A stretch of 64,000 bases of DNA. Origin: Lithodes maja (Eukaryota > Arthropoda > Malacostraca > Decapoda > Lithodidae). Made by a program: the position numbers and the translations under genes. The notes below the pieces were generated by a model. The model made no database searches and was not told the origin of the DNA. It worked only from the letters and a program-made list of their open reading frames with translations. Positions 13,899 to 26,306 of the stretch are shown here, in pieces; position 1 is the first letter of the stretch, and every line of letters starts with the position of its first letter. The stretch covers positions 1 to 64,000 of the forward strand of contig JBAKBP010007659.1 of assembly GCA_037953745.1 (NCBI GenBank). Direction: 5' to 3'.

Positions 13899-15899
13899 TG
13901 ACATTAATTTTGCGGAGGTTGGGGCAATATAAGTAAAACAAAACTAAAATATGTTAAGTATCAGTAGTAATTATTATTTTCCAAATTCGATCTCTACTAT
14001 AAATTTCCATGTAGAATTGGTCCCATTCTACTGGGGGCCTTTTTTCAAGCTGTATTTTATTTCATGCCGACATTTGGTCGGAGGGAGTGGCGGGTGGGGA
14101 GAGAGCCTTCTGCTTTGCTATCCTTACCTTTCACTTGTCACAAATTATGTTAGAATCAAGTCCGGATCACCTAGTAGGGACCGCAAGATCTGTGCAGTTT
14201 GTGTATCTATGTAACTATATGTAACTCTCTGTCTTTCTCTCCCCCCCCCCCCCACCCCCCTCCCCTCAACCCTGTTTCCTCTGGTATAATTTAGAGGAAT
14301 TAGGTTATTATGTCCGTGGGTCCGAGTGGGATGGTAAATTAGGCCTGCATCGTTAAGCCTGTTGATTTTATCCATCGAGTTAATTCTTAAGTGGTCACCC
14401 TTCTCTCGTTTTCTGGTTCCTCTTTACCTTCCTCCTTCCCTCTCACCTTCCTTACTTCATCCTTCCTTACCTCCCTCATTCCCCTCCAAATCTGCACGAC
14501 GCGACATCTCGTCTGTGTGTGATGTGAATATGTGCCCGTGTGTATGCGTGTGTGTGACTGTGTGTATTCTAGTTAGTGTGTTTAAGTTTGTAGGTAATCA
14601 GTCCAGTGTCGTGAACTTAGTTGATTGGATTCATTGAGTAATTCTTGATTGCCCCTCCCTCCTCCCTCTCCTTCCCTGTATATACTACCTCCCTTTACCC
14701 CCTATGGCTCGATATGTGTGAGTGTGTGTGCGTGTGTGTGTGTGTGTGTCTATGGCATTATGTGTTTCACGTTATTGGGGTTTGTGTGCTTCGAATTTGT
14801 ATGAGTATGTACAGTATGTAAAATGCATTGTAAATGTATTTGCAAATATGTCAAAACTATGCATTGCGAAATTAAGATTTTGCATACAGTTTGCTTCAAT
14901 TAGCCTAAATACAAATATTTTATTGCCAGACAGCTTCACGATTCATCTAAAACCTTGATGGGACAAATAATAGGCTGAACGGACGTAAGCTGCTGGGGTA
15001 TCACTGAATTCATTTCTTGGACACACCAGATCCTCTTTTAGCTTTGGTAATTCTTTGTTTTGTGTAAATTTAGTGCGTGAGGATGTGTGTGCGCCCCCCC
15101 CCCCCCTTATGCAAAGTGCATAGATATTAGACTGAACATATTTATGTAAGTCAATTGACTAACTTCTGATCAAATACTTGAATAATTTGACGAGCGTTTG
15201 ATGAATGTATCTAAAAGTATAACCTAAAATGCAATGCTAGAATTATAGTATATTATTAGAGGTTGCTACAAATCACAGTAAGATCCGGTGTGTGAACCAT
15301 ATTAGGGTTATTATTATCAGTGTTATGGGAGGGGAGCCAGCACGCAATGATAGTTGGTCATCCTGGTCTGCTGCTTGTTTGTAACTCACACCACCGCTAC
15401 TATTACTATCACTTATACAATTATTGCTAATTGTTTCATCATCCTTCCCTCAACTATCGCACCTCCACCCCCCTAACATATTAGCTTTTAACTCTATTAT
15501 TATGCTTCATCACACAGGGAGGATACTAAAGCATGTAGACTACTGTTGCACACAAACAGACACACACACACACACTTATCTTTTGCTTTTATGCTTTTGT
15601 ATTGGCGAGCACACATGTGTATATTTCCCTTAATTAATAGCATTAACAAGTAAGTATAGATGGTAAATGTAATGTACTCACGACTTACGGTGTAAAGGAG
15701 CACTAAAGGGTACCGAATGACGAGTAATCAAAGTGTACTAAATTTAGTTTAGTATCACGAAGATATAATATATAAGGTGAAATGTGTATCAAATAAGGTA
15801 TACTTAAAGGAGGTGTACTACCAAAATTATACTGTGTTCAAGAAGTGTAAATAAATAAGGTGTAAAGTATATGAGTAAGGGGTTGAACTGAGTGCTCAC
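13899..15899. other. No gene seen
   Basis: Contains poly(C) near 14241-14254 and 15095-15107 and GT-rich stretches near 14500-14575 and 14715-14750. Only short frames occur, with no recognisable product. Confidence 0.5.
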
Positions 15900-16205
15900 T
15901 TTCTCTCTTTCTCTGGCTTGTATCCATCCGGTCTCATTCAGCCAATTGTTTTACGACGTTATCCCTATCCAGGTGTCGATTTCTTCTAGCGAATGATAGC
16001 GAGCCAGCATTGTATGAAGAAATCCGGCTTCGTCGGAGAAATGTTTATATCAACAAATTACAAATTTAGCCTGTTGTTAAAATATTTTTTTTAAATATGC
16101 CGAATCGCTTCCGCTAGCCAGGACAAAATCGACACCTTGATGAGGCTAAACAGTAGGCTGAATGGGGCCGAATGGATACAACCCAGAGGGAGCGGGAGAG
16201 AGAAA
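15900..16205. repeat. Foldback element copy 2
   Basis: Same layout as the copy at 13066: CTGGCTTGTATCC...GAATGATAGCGAGCCAGCAT on the left and GCCGAATCGCTTCCGC...GAATGGATACAACCCAG on the right, in inverted order. The central hairpin is TCCGGC-TTC-GTCGGA (16023-16037). A G-C pair of copy 1 has become G-T but still pairs. Confidence 0.85.
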
Positions 16206-16609
16206 AAAACCTGAGGTGTATCAAGAAGTGTGGTAACAAGGCGTAAGGTGTATTTTATAGGGTATAATACAGAATGATGGTGTTGTTAGAATCTACAGTA
16301 AGCTGTATAGTGTATATAGTAAGAGGGTGTATTACAAATGGGTTAAAACAAATTTTTTAGAAATTATATTATTTACAGTTTCACTGATCGGTACTGTCTG
16401 TGTCATGCAGTTACAATATTATTTTATAACTTGTCTTTGTATTTATTCATGAACATGTATTATAGTAAATATTTGATTCTAAGGTACCTTTAACTTGCCT
16501 CTCTACCATTCTTTCTGTTATTGAATCTATGTATTTATTAATTTATCTATATTTTTGTATTTTGTATATATTTTATTTTAATTATATGTCTATTTATTTT
16601 ATTTATATA
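16206..16609. other. No gene seen
   Basis: AT-rich sequence leading into a TA microsatellite. Confidence 0.5.
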
Positions 16610-16666
16610 CTTATATATATATACTTATATATATATATATATATATACATATATCTGTATATATAT

Positions 16667-16738
<72 letters not shown>
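16610..16738. repeat. (TA)n microsatellite
   Basis: TA repeats with a few interruptions. The YIYIYI open frame across it is an artefact. Confidence 0.95.
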
Positions 16739-16743
<5 letters not shown>

Positions 16744-16777
16744 ATTTTATTAATTATTTATGTTTTTATTTATTTTT

Positions 16778-16855
16778 TTTTTTTTTTTTTGGGGGGGGAA
16801 GGACGCTCGCTACAGGCAGCTTTGCCCTTTGTCTCCTTCGTACACAAAATATTGT
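16778..16855 (+). repeat. LINE 3' tail remnant with hairpin
   Basis: After a poly(T) and poly(G) run, GCTCGCTACAGGCAG...TTTGTCTCCTTCGTACAC matches the hairpin-bearing 3' tail of the LINE at 58388-58920 and of the fragment at 20305-20345. Only the tail remains. Confidence 0.65.
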
Positions 16856-17335
16856 AAAATGAGTGTTTATCATTTTCAGGAATAGACACTAACTGGCTAT
16901 GTTTTCTGTATATTAATTGTAAACAAGTACATATTTATTTTCAGCCATCATCTTCCACGTGGATGCTTGTTTAACTGTTTATGAGGTGTTAGTTACATGT
17001 GTTAGTTGCTTGTTTGATGTAAGTGGTGATTTTAGCATGTCTAGTAATATTTTCATATTGGATAATCTAATTATTGTTTTAGTTTCAGTTTCTACATCTT
17101 TGTGTTTTTTGTTGTTTGTGTAATATCTGAATTGTCTAGTTTTCTGGTTTAGGTTTTTAAGTGTAATCTTATAGTTATTGTAGGCCTACTGCTTCTCTTT
17201 CTGTATACAGTATATTTCAAACTTTTGTTTTTTTATAAATATATGTTTGTTGACAAATACTCGCACTTCACCTTAAAGGGAAGGTCTATACCTCGTGTGT
17301 TAGGAGTGCAATGACCTATAGCTCGGAGGTGTGAC
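16856..17335. other. No gene seen
   Basis: AT-rich sequence without recognisable features. Confidence 0.5.
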
Positions 17336-17512
17336 CGGTTAAAGCGGAGGATTGCGTCTGGGCATGAAGAATATCAGTGAAGGGATGCGCATGAGCAGAC
17401 TTGGTTGGTTTAGACACGTGGAGAGAATAATGGGTGATCAGAATTGGGTGAAGAAATGCCGGACTGTGAACGTGAAGGGAGCTGTCGTAGGTGTAGTCCT
17501 ATTAAAACGTTG
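17336..17512 (+). pseudogene. LINE ORF2 C-terminal remnant
   Basis: The frame from 17352 reads RMSRLGWFRHVERI and then NWVKKC, the pattern (RLRW-GHV-R, then W followed by basic residues) of the region just after RT in several non-LTR retrotransposons. The usual basic GRPK segment that should follow is missing, and no RT core is nearby. It is an isolated decayed fragment; its clade cannot be assigned. Confidence 0.55.
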
Positions 17513-17661
17513 TATCAGGTACTTCGGTCCGATTTCAAAACAAAGAAACAACCACAGAGGCAGCCTATAACAGGGTCGCCTGGAATGCTGCCATTACGGA
17601 CGTGAGACTGTAACCACACTCTCTGTGGATGAAATAGTCTTTAAACCCATTTCTCTATCTA

Positions 17662-17684
17662 TCTATATATATATATATATATAA

Positions 17685-17720
<36 letters not shown>
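17662..17720. repeat. (TA)n microsatellite
   Basis: TA repeats with an AAG interruption. Confidence 0.9.
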
Positions 17721-17724
<4 letters not shown>

Positions 17725-17917
17725 CTGTTATACTGTCAAATTGTATTGTCTGTCTGTGGGTATATCGGTAATCATATATAATTTATGCCTGCATGTTATA
17801 TAAAAAAGAATCATAATTAAAGAATAATTCCTTTGATCTGCTATTTTAAAACCATATAACTTCCAATTCCCTTCTGTGTCTGTCTGGTAGTGTGCATTAT
17901 AGTTGGTGATGAAGCTG

Positions 17918-19405
17918 TGAGTAATGGACCCCAGGCTGTGTTAGTAATGGTCCCCAGGCTGTGTTAGTGATGGACCCCAGGCTGTGTTAGTAATGGACTC
18001 CAGGCTGTGTTAGTAATGGACCCCAGGCCGTGTTAGTAATGGACCCCAGGCTGGGTTAGTAATGGACCCCAGGCTGGGTTAGTAATGGACCCCAGGCTGT
18101 GTTAGTAATGGACCCCAGGCTGTGTTAGTAATGTAGTCCAGGCTGTGTTAGTAATGGACCCCAGGCTGTGTTAGTAATGGACCCCAGGCTGGGTTAGTAA
18201 TGGACCCCAGGCTGTGTTAGTAATGTAGTCCAGGCTGTGTTAGTAATGGACCCCAGGCTGTGTTAGTAATGGATCCCAGGCTGTGTTAGTAATGGACCCC
18301 AGGCTGTGTTAGTAATGGACCCCAGGCTGGGTTAGTAATGGACCCCAGGCTGTGTTAGTATTGGATCCCAGACTATGTTAGTAATGGACCCCAGGCTGTG
18401 TTATTAATGGATCCCAGACTGTGTTAGTAATGGACCTCAGGCTGTGTTAGTAATGGACCCCAGGCTGTGTTAGTAATGGACCCCAGGCTGTGTTAGTAAT
18501 GGACCCCAGGCTGGGTTAGTAATGGACCCCAGGCTGGGTTAGTAATGGACCCCAGGCTGGGTTAGTAATGGACCCCAGGCTGGGTTAGTAATGGTCCCCA
18601 GGCTGGGTTAGTAATGGACCCCAGGCTGTGTTAGTAATGGCCCCCAGGCTGGATTAGTAATGGACCCCAGGCTGTGTTAGTAATGGACCCCAGGCTGTGT
18701 TAGTAATGGACTCCAGGCTGTGTTAGTAATGGACTCCAGGCTGGGTTAGTAATGAACCCCAGGCTGGGTTAGTAATGGCCCCCAGGCTGGTTTAGTAATG
18801 GACCCCAGGCTGTGTTAGTAATGGACGCCAGGCTGAGTTAGTAATGGACCCCAGCCAGTGTTAGTAATGGACCCCAGGCTGGGTTAGTAATGGACCCCAG
18901 GGTGTGTTAGTAATGGACTCCAGACTGTGTTAGTAATGGACCCCAGGCTGTGTTAGTAATGGACCTCAGGCTGTTAGTAATGGACCTCAGGCTGGGTTAG
19001 TAATGGACCCCAGGCTGTGTTAGTAATGGACCCCAGGCTGTGTTAGTAATGGACCTCAGGCTGTGTTAGTAATGGATCCCAGGCTGTGTTAGTAATGGAC
19101 CCCAGGCTGTGTTAGTAATGGACCCCAGGTTGTGTTAGTAATGGACCCAGGCTGTGTTAGTAATGGACCCCAGGCTGTGTTAGTAATGGACCCCAGGCTG
19201 TGTTAGTAATGGACCCCAGGCTGTGTTAGTAATGGACCCCAGGCTGTGTTAGTAATGGACCCCAGGCTGGGTTAGTAATGGACCCCAGGCTGTGTTAGTA
19301 ATGGACTCCAGACTGTGTTAGTAATGGACCCCAGGCTGTGTTAGTAATGGACCTCAGGCTGTGTTAGTAATGGACCCCAGACTGTGTTAGTAATGGACCC
19401 CAGCA
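17918..19405 (+). repeat. 23-bp minisatellite, about 65 copies
   Basis: The unit AATGGACCCCAGGCTGTGTTAGT is repeated head to tail for about 1.49 kb. Common variants are GGGTTA for GTGTTA and GGACTCC, GGATCCC or GGACCTC for GGACCCC. The rare variant AATGTAGTCC appears twice exactly four units apart, and a shortened unit sits near 18970. No open frame or spacer is present. Confidence 0.97.
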
Positions 19406-19429
19406 TGGGTTCTATTTCACTCTACTCCT

Positions 19430-19715
19430 CCGATAAAGAGTTTCCTCTAAGGGGGGGATGGGCCGGTTTTCTGGTCCCCCTTCTTCCTCATGTTTAGCCC
19501 CATTAGTTTTCAGATTTTATGACGTTCGGCCTATTAGTTTGGCGATATTAATTCCTTTCGTCCCATTTTGTTGTCAATATTAAGAAGTGTGTCATTTACA
19601 TGTTGATTTTTTCCTGATGAGCGATAGCGAGCCTGTAATTTAAGAGGAACTGGCCATCGGCCGGGACATTTTTTTCTATCGAAAAATTTACAAATTTATC
19701 TTGAAGGGCGGGTGT
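19430..19715 (+). repeat. Foldback-family repeat copy 3
   Basis: Contains TTTAGCCCCATTAGTTTTCAG, GAGCGATAGCGAGCCTG and the hairpin CTGGCC-ATC-GGCCGG (19650-19664), followed by ATCGAAAAATTTACAAATTT. The right inverted arm seen in copies 1 and 2 is absent, so this is a half copy or a different subfamily. Confidence 0.75.
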
Positions 19716-20164
19716 TTGTATAAGCTTGATGGATGTCTATGGAGGAAACTAACAAAACATTAAAAAGACATAAATTAGCAAATCAATACGCCCATCCCCC
19801 CTTAATCATTAATCACCATGTGGCACGATATTGCTATCATTGGCCTGAATTAAAACTGAAAATTGACACAGAACTGTGGCACTTTGTCAATAAAACTAAC
19901 AAACAGTTCAATTGATCTCATTGTACTCGAGTTCAGTACCGCTTGTTTTGTCTGACTTTTACTGCCAACCCTTTCGATAGTTGCCCTAGTTCTGTAACTG
20001 TGTGAGTGTTTGTTTGCGTGTGTGTGTGTGTGTTCATCCCATACGTGTGTGTGTGTGTTTAACGTGTACACATCCTGTGTGTATGTATGTCGTGTATGTA
20101 TACATTATGCGTGTTCGATTTCTTGTATGTATTTGTGCATGCTTGTACAGTAACGTGTACATGT
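19716..20164. other. No gene seen
   Basis: A 60-codon frame at 19733-19915 has no recognised motif. GT-rich patches occur at 20015-20070. Confidence 0.5.
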
Positions 20165-20345
20165 GTATATTCAACTGCTGAGCTCTGGAACTCTCTCCCA
20201 GTATCAGTCTTTCCCTCTTCCTATGACTTAAATTGCTTCAACCTCCGTGTGTCCAGGCATTTTAGCTCAAACGTCCCTTGATTTCGGCCGTCACTCTTTG
20301 AAATCTGGGGGAGGCACTCGCTACAGGCAGTTATGCCTTTTGTCT
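20165..20345 (+). pseudogene. LINE 3' end: ORF2 C-terminus and hairpin tail
   Basis: The frame reads STAELWNSLPVSVFP, then YDLNCFNLRVSRHFSSNVP and a stop at 20279-20281. This is the last part of the same ORF2 that occurs on the minus strand at 58388-58920. The 3' UTR follows with GGGGGAGGCACTCGCTAC...TTTTGTCTCCC, a stem of 8 bp (one G-T pair) enclosing AGGCA-GTTA-TGCCT, and ends near ACATAG plus an A-rich stretch. Everything upstream of the C-terminus is missing (5' truncation). Confidence 0.8.
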
Positions 20346-20890
20346 CCCTAATTTACATAGAAAAGAAAACAAATATGTTCCCGGCAAAATGTCGTTCCTC
20401 ATCGTCAACCTAAAAGCAAAGCAAAGCAATTATATATAACAAATTCAGCCAAACAAAAGTAGCCCGATCTTTCAATACTTGTTAAATTTTCCCGAATTAT
20501 GTTTAAGGTAATGGTATTTGGTTTGATTTTCATAATGGACAGAACCGAAAGAATTGTCAATCAGTCAATCAGGTAAGTCAGTCTGGGCATGTTCCGTTTG
20601 TTGAACAGTTATTGAATCAGTAGGTGGTAGGCACATTTATGCCATGTTGCTTGCATTATGAAAACAATATATATATCTTCCTACTAATAACAATCAATTG
20701 ATTTAATTCTGAAACATGAAATAACACGCTGTTCAAAATTACATTGTCACTACCACCACATAGTTAATAAGGTTTAAGACGAATCCATCTGAAATAAAGA
20801 TGAGTCACACGATCACATTTCCGGACAATTTATTTACAACAATTCTGGCCAGGCAGCTTCTGACTGCAAGCTTGCGAAGTTATCAGTCAT
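20346..20890. other. No gene seen
   Basis: Nothing recognised. An open frame at 20800-21249 runs into the MITE and is not taken as a gene. Confidence 0.5.
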
Positions 20891-20894
20891 TTAA

Positions 20895-21374
20895 CCCCTT
20901 ATTGGCGGCGCGCAACATATGTCGAGTGAAATCAATTTGGACTATGTGGCGGTGCACGACAGCTGTCGAGTGCCATTTTCAGCACGAAATGTTGCTGAGA
21001 GAGAGAGCTGAGCGGTGGGACGAGCATAGTAACCTTATGACCGCTCCCCACGATCACCGCGGGTGTACTGAACTGTATTCTAACTTTCTCCCCCTCTTCT
21101 CACTCGCTACACAGGGTATTATGTACGGAAATTACCTTATTTTAGGTTTTTTGCACTCGTGTTGCACGATCGTTGCAAGAGAACCAGTGGTCGTACAAGG
21201 ATGGTTCAGGTGTCATTGGAAAGCTCTGTTTACGCCCTTTCAGGGATAGATACTTGTTTTACGCTCTGGTTCTTGTTTATGCATGAAAATGAGCACGGAA
21301 ACAACCCTATTTAGGGTAAAAAAAAAAACGCTGGGCGGTACATAGAAATTACCGCCTAGGCCGCTCTTAAGGTG
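20895..21374 (+). mobile_element. 480-bp TTAA-flanked MITE, copy 1 (piggyBac-like)
   Basis: The element is exactly 480 bp between TTAA at 20891-20894 and TTAA at 21375-21378. Its ends are imperfect inverted repeats: CCCCTTATTGGCGG at the left and, read inward from the right, CACCTTAAGAGCGG. A second copy of the same length lies inverted at 24084-24563. TTAA duplication and C-rich ends are the signature of the piggyBac superfamily. No transposase is encoded, so movement would need an enzyme from elsewhere. Confidence 0.85.
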
Positions 21375-21378
21375 TTAA

Positions 21379-21630
21379 GGTAACATATCGTTAGTCTGGT
21401 TGCCGATACCAGTGAAAAAAAACATAAAGTAAAATGGCAGAGCAAATGCTGAAAGACCATTGTCAGAACTTGTATTAAAGTGATTCCTTGTTAAAGGTGC
21501 TGTAGACATTGGTAAGAAGTTTCATTTATTTGAGCAAAACGCCATTCGTAGGCAAATAGTTAAACACGAAATATAATGCGGAGTACAGGGTTTCATTCCG
21601 TTTAGTAAGGAAATCCACTACTCAAGAGAT
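21379..21630. other. No feature seen
   Basis: Short unique-looking stretch between two repeats. Confidence 0.4.
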
Positions 21631-21895
21631 TAAGGGGAGGTATTTTTTTCAGGACTCCTTTCTCCCTCATACTTAGCTTCAAATGTATGACATTCTAAGA
21701 CATTCACCCCATTAGTTTGGCAATTTTAAGACCTTTTGCCCCATTTATTTGTCTATATTAAGGCCTGTCGTACAATTTAGGTGTCGATATTTTCCTGGCA
21801 AGCCATAGCAAGCCTGTTATTTAGTAGGAACCGGCCTTCGGCCAGGACATTTTTCTACCGAAAAACGTACAAATTTATCTTTAAGGAAGATCTTG
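21631..21895 (+). repeat. Foldback-family repeat copy 4
   Basis: Aligns with copy 3: CCCCATTAGTTTGGCAATTTT, GGTGTCGATATTTTCCTGGC, AGCCATAGCAAGCCTG, the hairpin region CCGGCC-TTC-GGCCAGG (21831-21846, one mismatch) and ACAAATTTATCTTTAAGG. Confidence 0.75.
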
Positions 21896-22166
21896 TTTTT
21901 TTGTTTTTCTTAAGCTTGATAGAGGTCTAGGGAGCAAACTAGAAGACAATATATAATAATAAGACAATACAGATAGACAATAGAATAACCTCCTCTTAAA
22001 TGAATTACTCATGTAGAGCCAAGTAATGAAAGCAATGCAAAACATAACGCATGCACCACGTATGGGCAGAAGCGGTTTAGGATGTAATTATTGTCGTATA
22101 TAATTGTTTAATTGGTGGATGTTAGGAGCCCAGTTATGATGAGTTAGTGGTTATAAGCTGTGGGGA

Positions 22167-22247
22167 ATCTCTCTCTCTCTCTCTCTCTTGCTCGCTCTCT
22201 CTCTCTCTCGCTCTCGCTCTCGCTCTCGCGCTCTCTCTCTCTCTCTC
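22167..22247. repeat. (CT)n microsatellite with CG interruptions
   Basis: CT runs with regularly spaced CTCG variants. LSLSLS frames are artefacts. Confidence 0.9.
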
Positions 22248-24079
22248 ATGTTTCTGTTTCTATAACTTCCTCTGCTTTCCACTTCTTTTTTTGCTTACAA
22301 TGTCTTCCCATCTCCTCCTTACTCCTATCATTCATCTTCAGTATTCTTCATTCATCTTCTCTTCTCCCCCATTTCCTCTCCACTATAGTCTACTTCCCTC
22401 ATCCTCAGAAACACATCCATAGAGGTCATTGACACACCCATTATATCGGCTAGTAAGAATGGGTTGTATTCTTAAACGAGTGAGATGATATTTCTCTATC
22501 CCATTTCGAATAGAAAATTGACCACAATATAACTACTTGACTGAATGTGATTATATAAAACAGGACAAGATGAGATTACTAAGGCTAAATTGAAGCATAT
22601 ATTTATCCTTTAGGGGGAACATACATAAGATAATTAAGTATACATCTGTAATAACCAGTTTTCTTCTATTATTCATACACCCAGAGTCTTTTACTGTTCT
22701 GCACTGACCTGCTCCATCTTGACTTACCTTAAACCTCACTTCATCTTACTTGTATGTTTTTTTTTTTTTTTTATCGTTTTGCTATTACCATAATTTTAAC
22801 TTTCCTGTTATCCATAGTTATTATTTTTCCCCGCTCTAATCTGTCACTTTTACTTCTCATAGTTAAAACTTCCTTTAACCGTCTGGCCTCCTCCTAGCCC
22901 ACTCATCATTACTTCCCTTCAATTCTGGCTATCACTGGATGACTTTACTAAGTAGAGGAAGGACCTATAAGAATCAATTATCCCTCTGACTCCCTTATGT
23001 CCTTCCTAAGCCGAATAGACTAAAATTACCACTTCCTTTCACTTTCTTTGTGTATTAATATTGGTTTAAATCCATTTTTTTTTTTTTTTTTTAATATTTT
23101 TCATACATTTCATGTTACTACTACTACCATCACCACTTCCACCATCACCACCACCACTACCTTAAATTTAATATTGTATACATATTTTATTTCACAAGCA
23201 TCAGACACTACTATTCTACACCATGCAACTTCAATCCAGTCTCCTTCCTATGCGACCCTCTGCCACTGCTGCCTCGTAGTCTACTTCTGCCACCGTCACT
23301 GGTTGTGGTGCAGACCTTCTTGTTCCCCGCAGGCAAAGTAGTGCAGATCTGAGCAATGAGAAAGATAGACGGCACCTCATCCAGGCTACGACGTGGCTCC
23401 TCGGCTATTGCTTCTTCTCTGCGATGATCTCTGCTAGCCTTGAATAGAAGCACTGGGCCCTGGGTCCCATGCCTCCTGATGTGGTGAAGACTAGTGGGGT
23501 AAAGCTGCCATGTTCGACGTGTAAGATCCTTTCTCCATATGTCCTGACCTTCTCTCGTTCGTTCCTCAAGTGCCTCCTTCGTTCCTCCTTTTGTAAGTTC
23601 GTACTGTTTCCATTGTCTTCACTTCTCAATAAACTTGCTTTAATCTACTTTCCTGCCACCCCCCCCCCCCCAATCTCACTACAACGTAACTTAATTTTTA
23701 CAAACAGTACTTCTTCTCATAACCATAATCTTAACAATGCTCTTCTTGTTTCCAGTAGTACAGGGTGGCACATAATTCCATCCTGGTATTGTCTTTTTAT
23801 GTAAGTATCCTATTAATATGTTCTGTTTTATTATATTTATTTGTTCTTGTCTAGCTATCCCTTCCACTAATATTGCTTTCCATATATACTGTACTCTTTT
23901 TCATTTAGTTAATCTTCTTTCTACTACCTCTACGTTTGTTTATATCACGTACTTCCTCCATCGTTATATCTTCCACAAACTTGCTACCCATATGTGTTGC
24001 TCCCATATATCTTTGCTCTTCCTTTTACCACCATCGATTTCCCCTTCACCACAATTACGATTGTAACTCAATTCCCTAC
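22248..24079. other. No gene seen
   Basis: Pyrimidine-rich sequence with poly(T) near 22756 and 23075 and poly(C) near 23660. An ACC/ATC-type trinucleotide patch lies at 23125-23160. Several short frames on both strands have no recognisable content. Confidence 0.5.
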
Positions 24080-24083
24080 TTAA

Positions 24084-24563
24084 CACCTAATTGGCGGGCT
24101 AGGCGGTCTATTTATATGTACCGCCCAGCGGGGTGTTTTTAGCCAAAATAGGGCTGTTTACGTGATCATTTTCATGCCTAAATAAGACCCAGAGCGTAAA
24201 ACAAGCATCTATCCCTGAAAGGGCATAAACAGAGCTTTCCAATGACACCACAACGATCCTTGTATGACCGCTAGTTTTCGTGCAACAACCGCGCAACACG
24301 AATGCAAAAACCATGTAATTCGGTACTTTCCCCATACATTTCAGTATGTAGCAAGTGTGAGAGGGTGGAGGAGGATGGGATTCGTGTCAGTAGGCCCGCT
24401 GCGGTGGTCTGGAGCAGTCATACGCTCGCTACTCTCCTGCCACCACTTGTCTCTCTCTCTCAGCAACATTACGTGCTGAAATTGCCACACGACCTATGTC
24501 GCGCGCCGCCACATAGTCCAAATTTATTTAACTCGACTTATGTTGCGTGCCGCTAATAGAGGG
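24084..24563 (-). mobile_element. 480-bp TTAA-flanked MITE, copy 2 (inverted)
   Basis: Bounded by TTAA at 24080-24083 and 24564-24567 and exactly 480 bp long, like copy 1. It is the reverse complement of copy 1 along its length with moderate divergence. Its ends are CACCTAATTGGCGG and, read inward from the other side, CCCTCTATTAGCGG. The two copies face each other across about 2.7 kb. Confidence 0.87.
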
Positions 24564-24567
24564 TTAA

Positions 24568-25888
24568 GGGGAGGAAACACCTTTTGGGACCCGGAAAGCA
24601 TATTTTTTTTAATTTATTTATTTTATTTTTATTTTTTTGCTAAAATCCTTCCTACAGTGTAGGAAAGTGAGAGTGGAGAGTAAAAAACACCATCCGACAT
24701 CTTCACCCCCCCCCCCCCAACTCATATATCGTACAGCCAAAACTTATATTTTGTTTGTAGCTATAATAATTCCTACAGTGTAATAAAATGAGAGGGAAGA
24801 GAAAAAAATCACCATCTGATATTCCCAAACCCCCCCCCCCCCCCCATTTACGTGTTTTTTTGGTATGTGAGAGATAACAAATAATAAAAACTATTATTGT
24901 TACCCAAATATTCTCTGGCAGCTCCGTTTTCTTTTACACTGTGTGGGGGGGGTATCAGAAAACGATATTATAGCGGTAACTAAAACACTTTACCCAGATT
25001 TCTATCTCAAAATTTCACATGCAATTTGTTTTGCTTTTTCTGCGATAAATTTCTTATCGACATGTAAAATCAACTGTACTCATGAATGTTATTTGTTATC
25101 GTCCATACTTTGCAGACAAGTTCTATATGTATCTATGTAACTTTGCACAAAAGGAAAGTGTGTTTACAACTATGGGGTTTTTTTCAGCATATTTTTGTTT
25201 TTGTAATATAGGGTCCCAATATCATATACATGCATGCAATATTTTTTTTCTACGGCTTGTATGTATCATTGGGGAATACAAATTTTGCAAGTTTGTAGGT
25301 AATATAGTTAGGCTACTTTAAACAAAAAACAGGCAATATCTATTGGTAAATATATGATCCTTGGATTTAATATTGGTATACAAAGGATTTTCCTGCTGCG
25401 CGCGCGCTCATATGGTGATGAAAATTGCACCAGATATTCCTTAAAGCACTGGGATCAAACACTATAAACATTTACACAATACTGGGTATACAACTGGGAT
25501 TAGCCTACTAAGTTGTATTAAATATTTGCCCTAACCCCGTTATCCTTCTCTCATCTTACTATATCATCTTTTCAACAACTATTGTTTTTAATCACCCCAT
25601 CTCCCTTCTTTTACTCCTAACTAATATTTCCCTCCGGTCCCTTTAATCCTCCTCCTCCTCTTGTCCATTATCATCATCTCTTCCCCATACCTTCTTCAAT
25701 CTTGCTCCTCCTCCTCCTCCCCTCATACCCTTCTCCTCCTTCTCTCCCCCTCTCCCTCCTTTATCATACTGCTCTGCCCCTTCTCCGACCTCTTCCATCT
25801 ACCCTGATCTTGCTCTCTATTTCCCTCTTCTCAAACTGCAGGGCTCGTGGTACAGGCATAAATAATGCCCACCGATATTTATTATGCT
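24568..25888. other. No gene seen
   Basis: Contains two related segments, each with CTACAGTGTA(G/A)GAAA and a poly(C) run, near 24650-24720 and 24772-24845. Pyrimidine-rich patches lie at 25640-25830. No coding feature is recognised. Confidence 0.5.
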
Positions 25889-25942
<54 letters not shown>

Positions 25943-25945
25943 TAT
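25889..25945. repeat. (TA)n tract, left flank of a foldback MITE
   Basis: TA repeats into which the next element appears to have inserted. Confidence 0.85.
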
Positions 25946-26306
25946 CAGTGGTCAAACTTTTATCCATGGGAATTTTCCATGTATTCAATACATGGAAAAC
26001 TAACAATGACACGTTATCATGTTTGGTTGGTATAAAAACTATAAACCTTCCTTGTCAACGTTTATTATAAAGTGAGGCTAGTAACAGCCTTTGGTTGTAG
26101 AACAGCAAGGAGATTTATAAAATTGTGGACGCCTGACAGGTCTGTGATTATCTTCCTCCTCTCTCTTTGAAAGTTTCGTACCGATTATCTACTAAAGTAA
26201 CTATCACGTTGATAAGGCCGACTTATAGTTTTTATACCAACCCAGCGACAAAGTATCTTTTATAGTTTTTCATGTATAAAATACATGGGAAATCTCTAAG
26301 CGACCG

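Noticed and set aside
17918..19405. CRISPR-like direct repeats
   Set aside because: Units are contiguous without spacers and the genome is eukaryotic; this is a minisatellite.
20800..21249. 149-codon open frame as a possible gene
   Set aside because: It runs across the left end of the 480-bp MITE; no recognisable domain, and the inverted MITE copy does not keep the frame.
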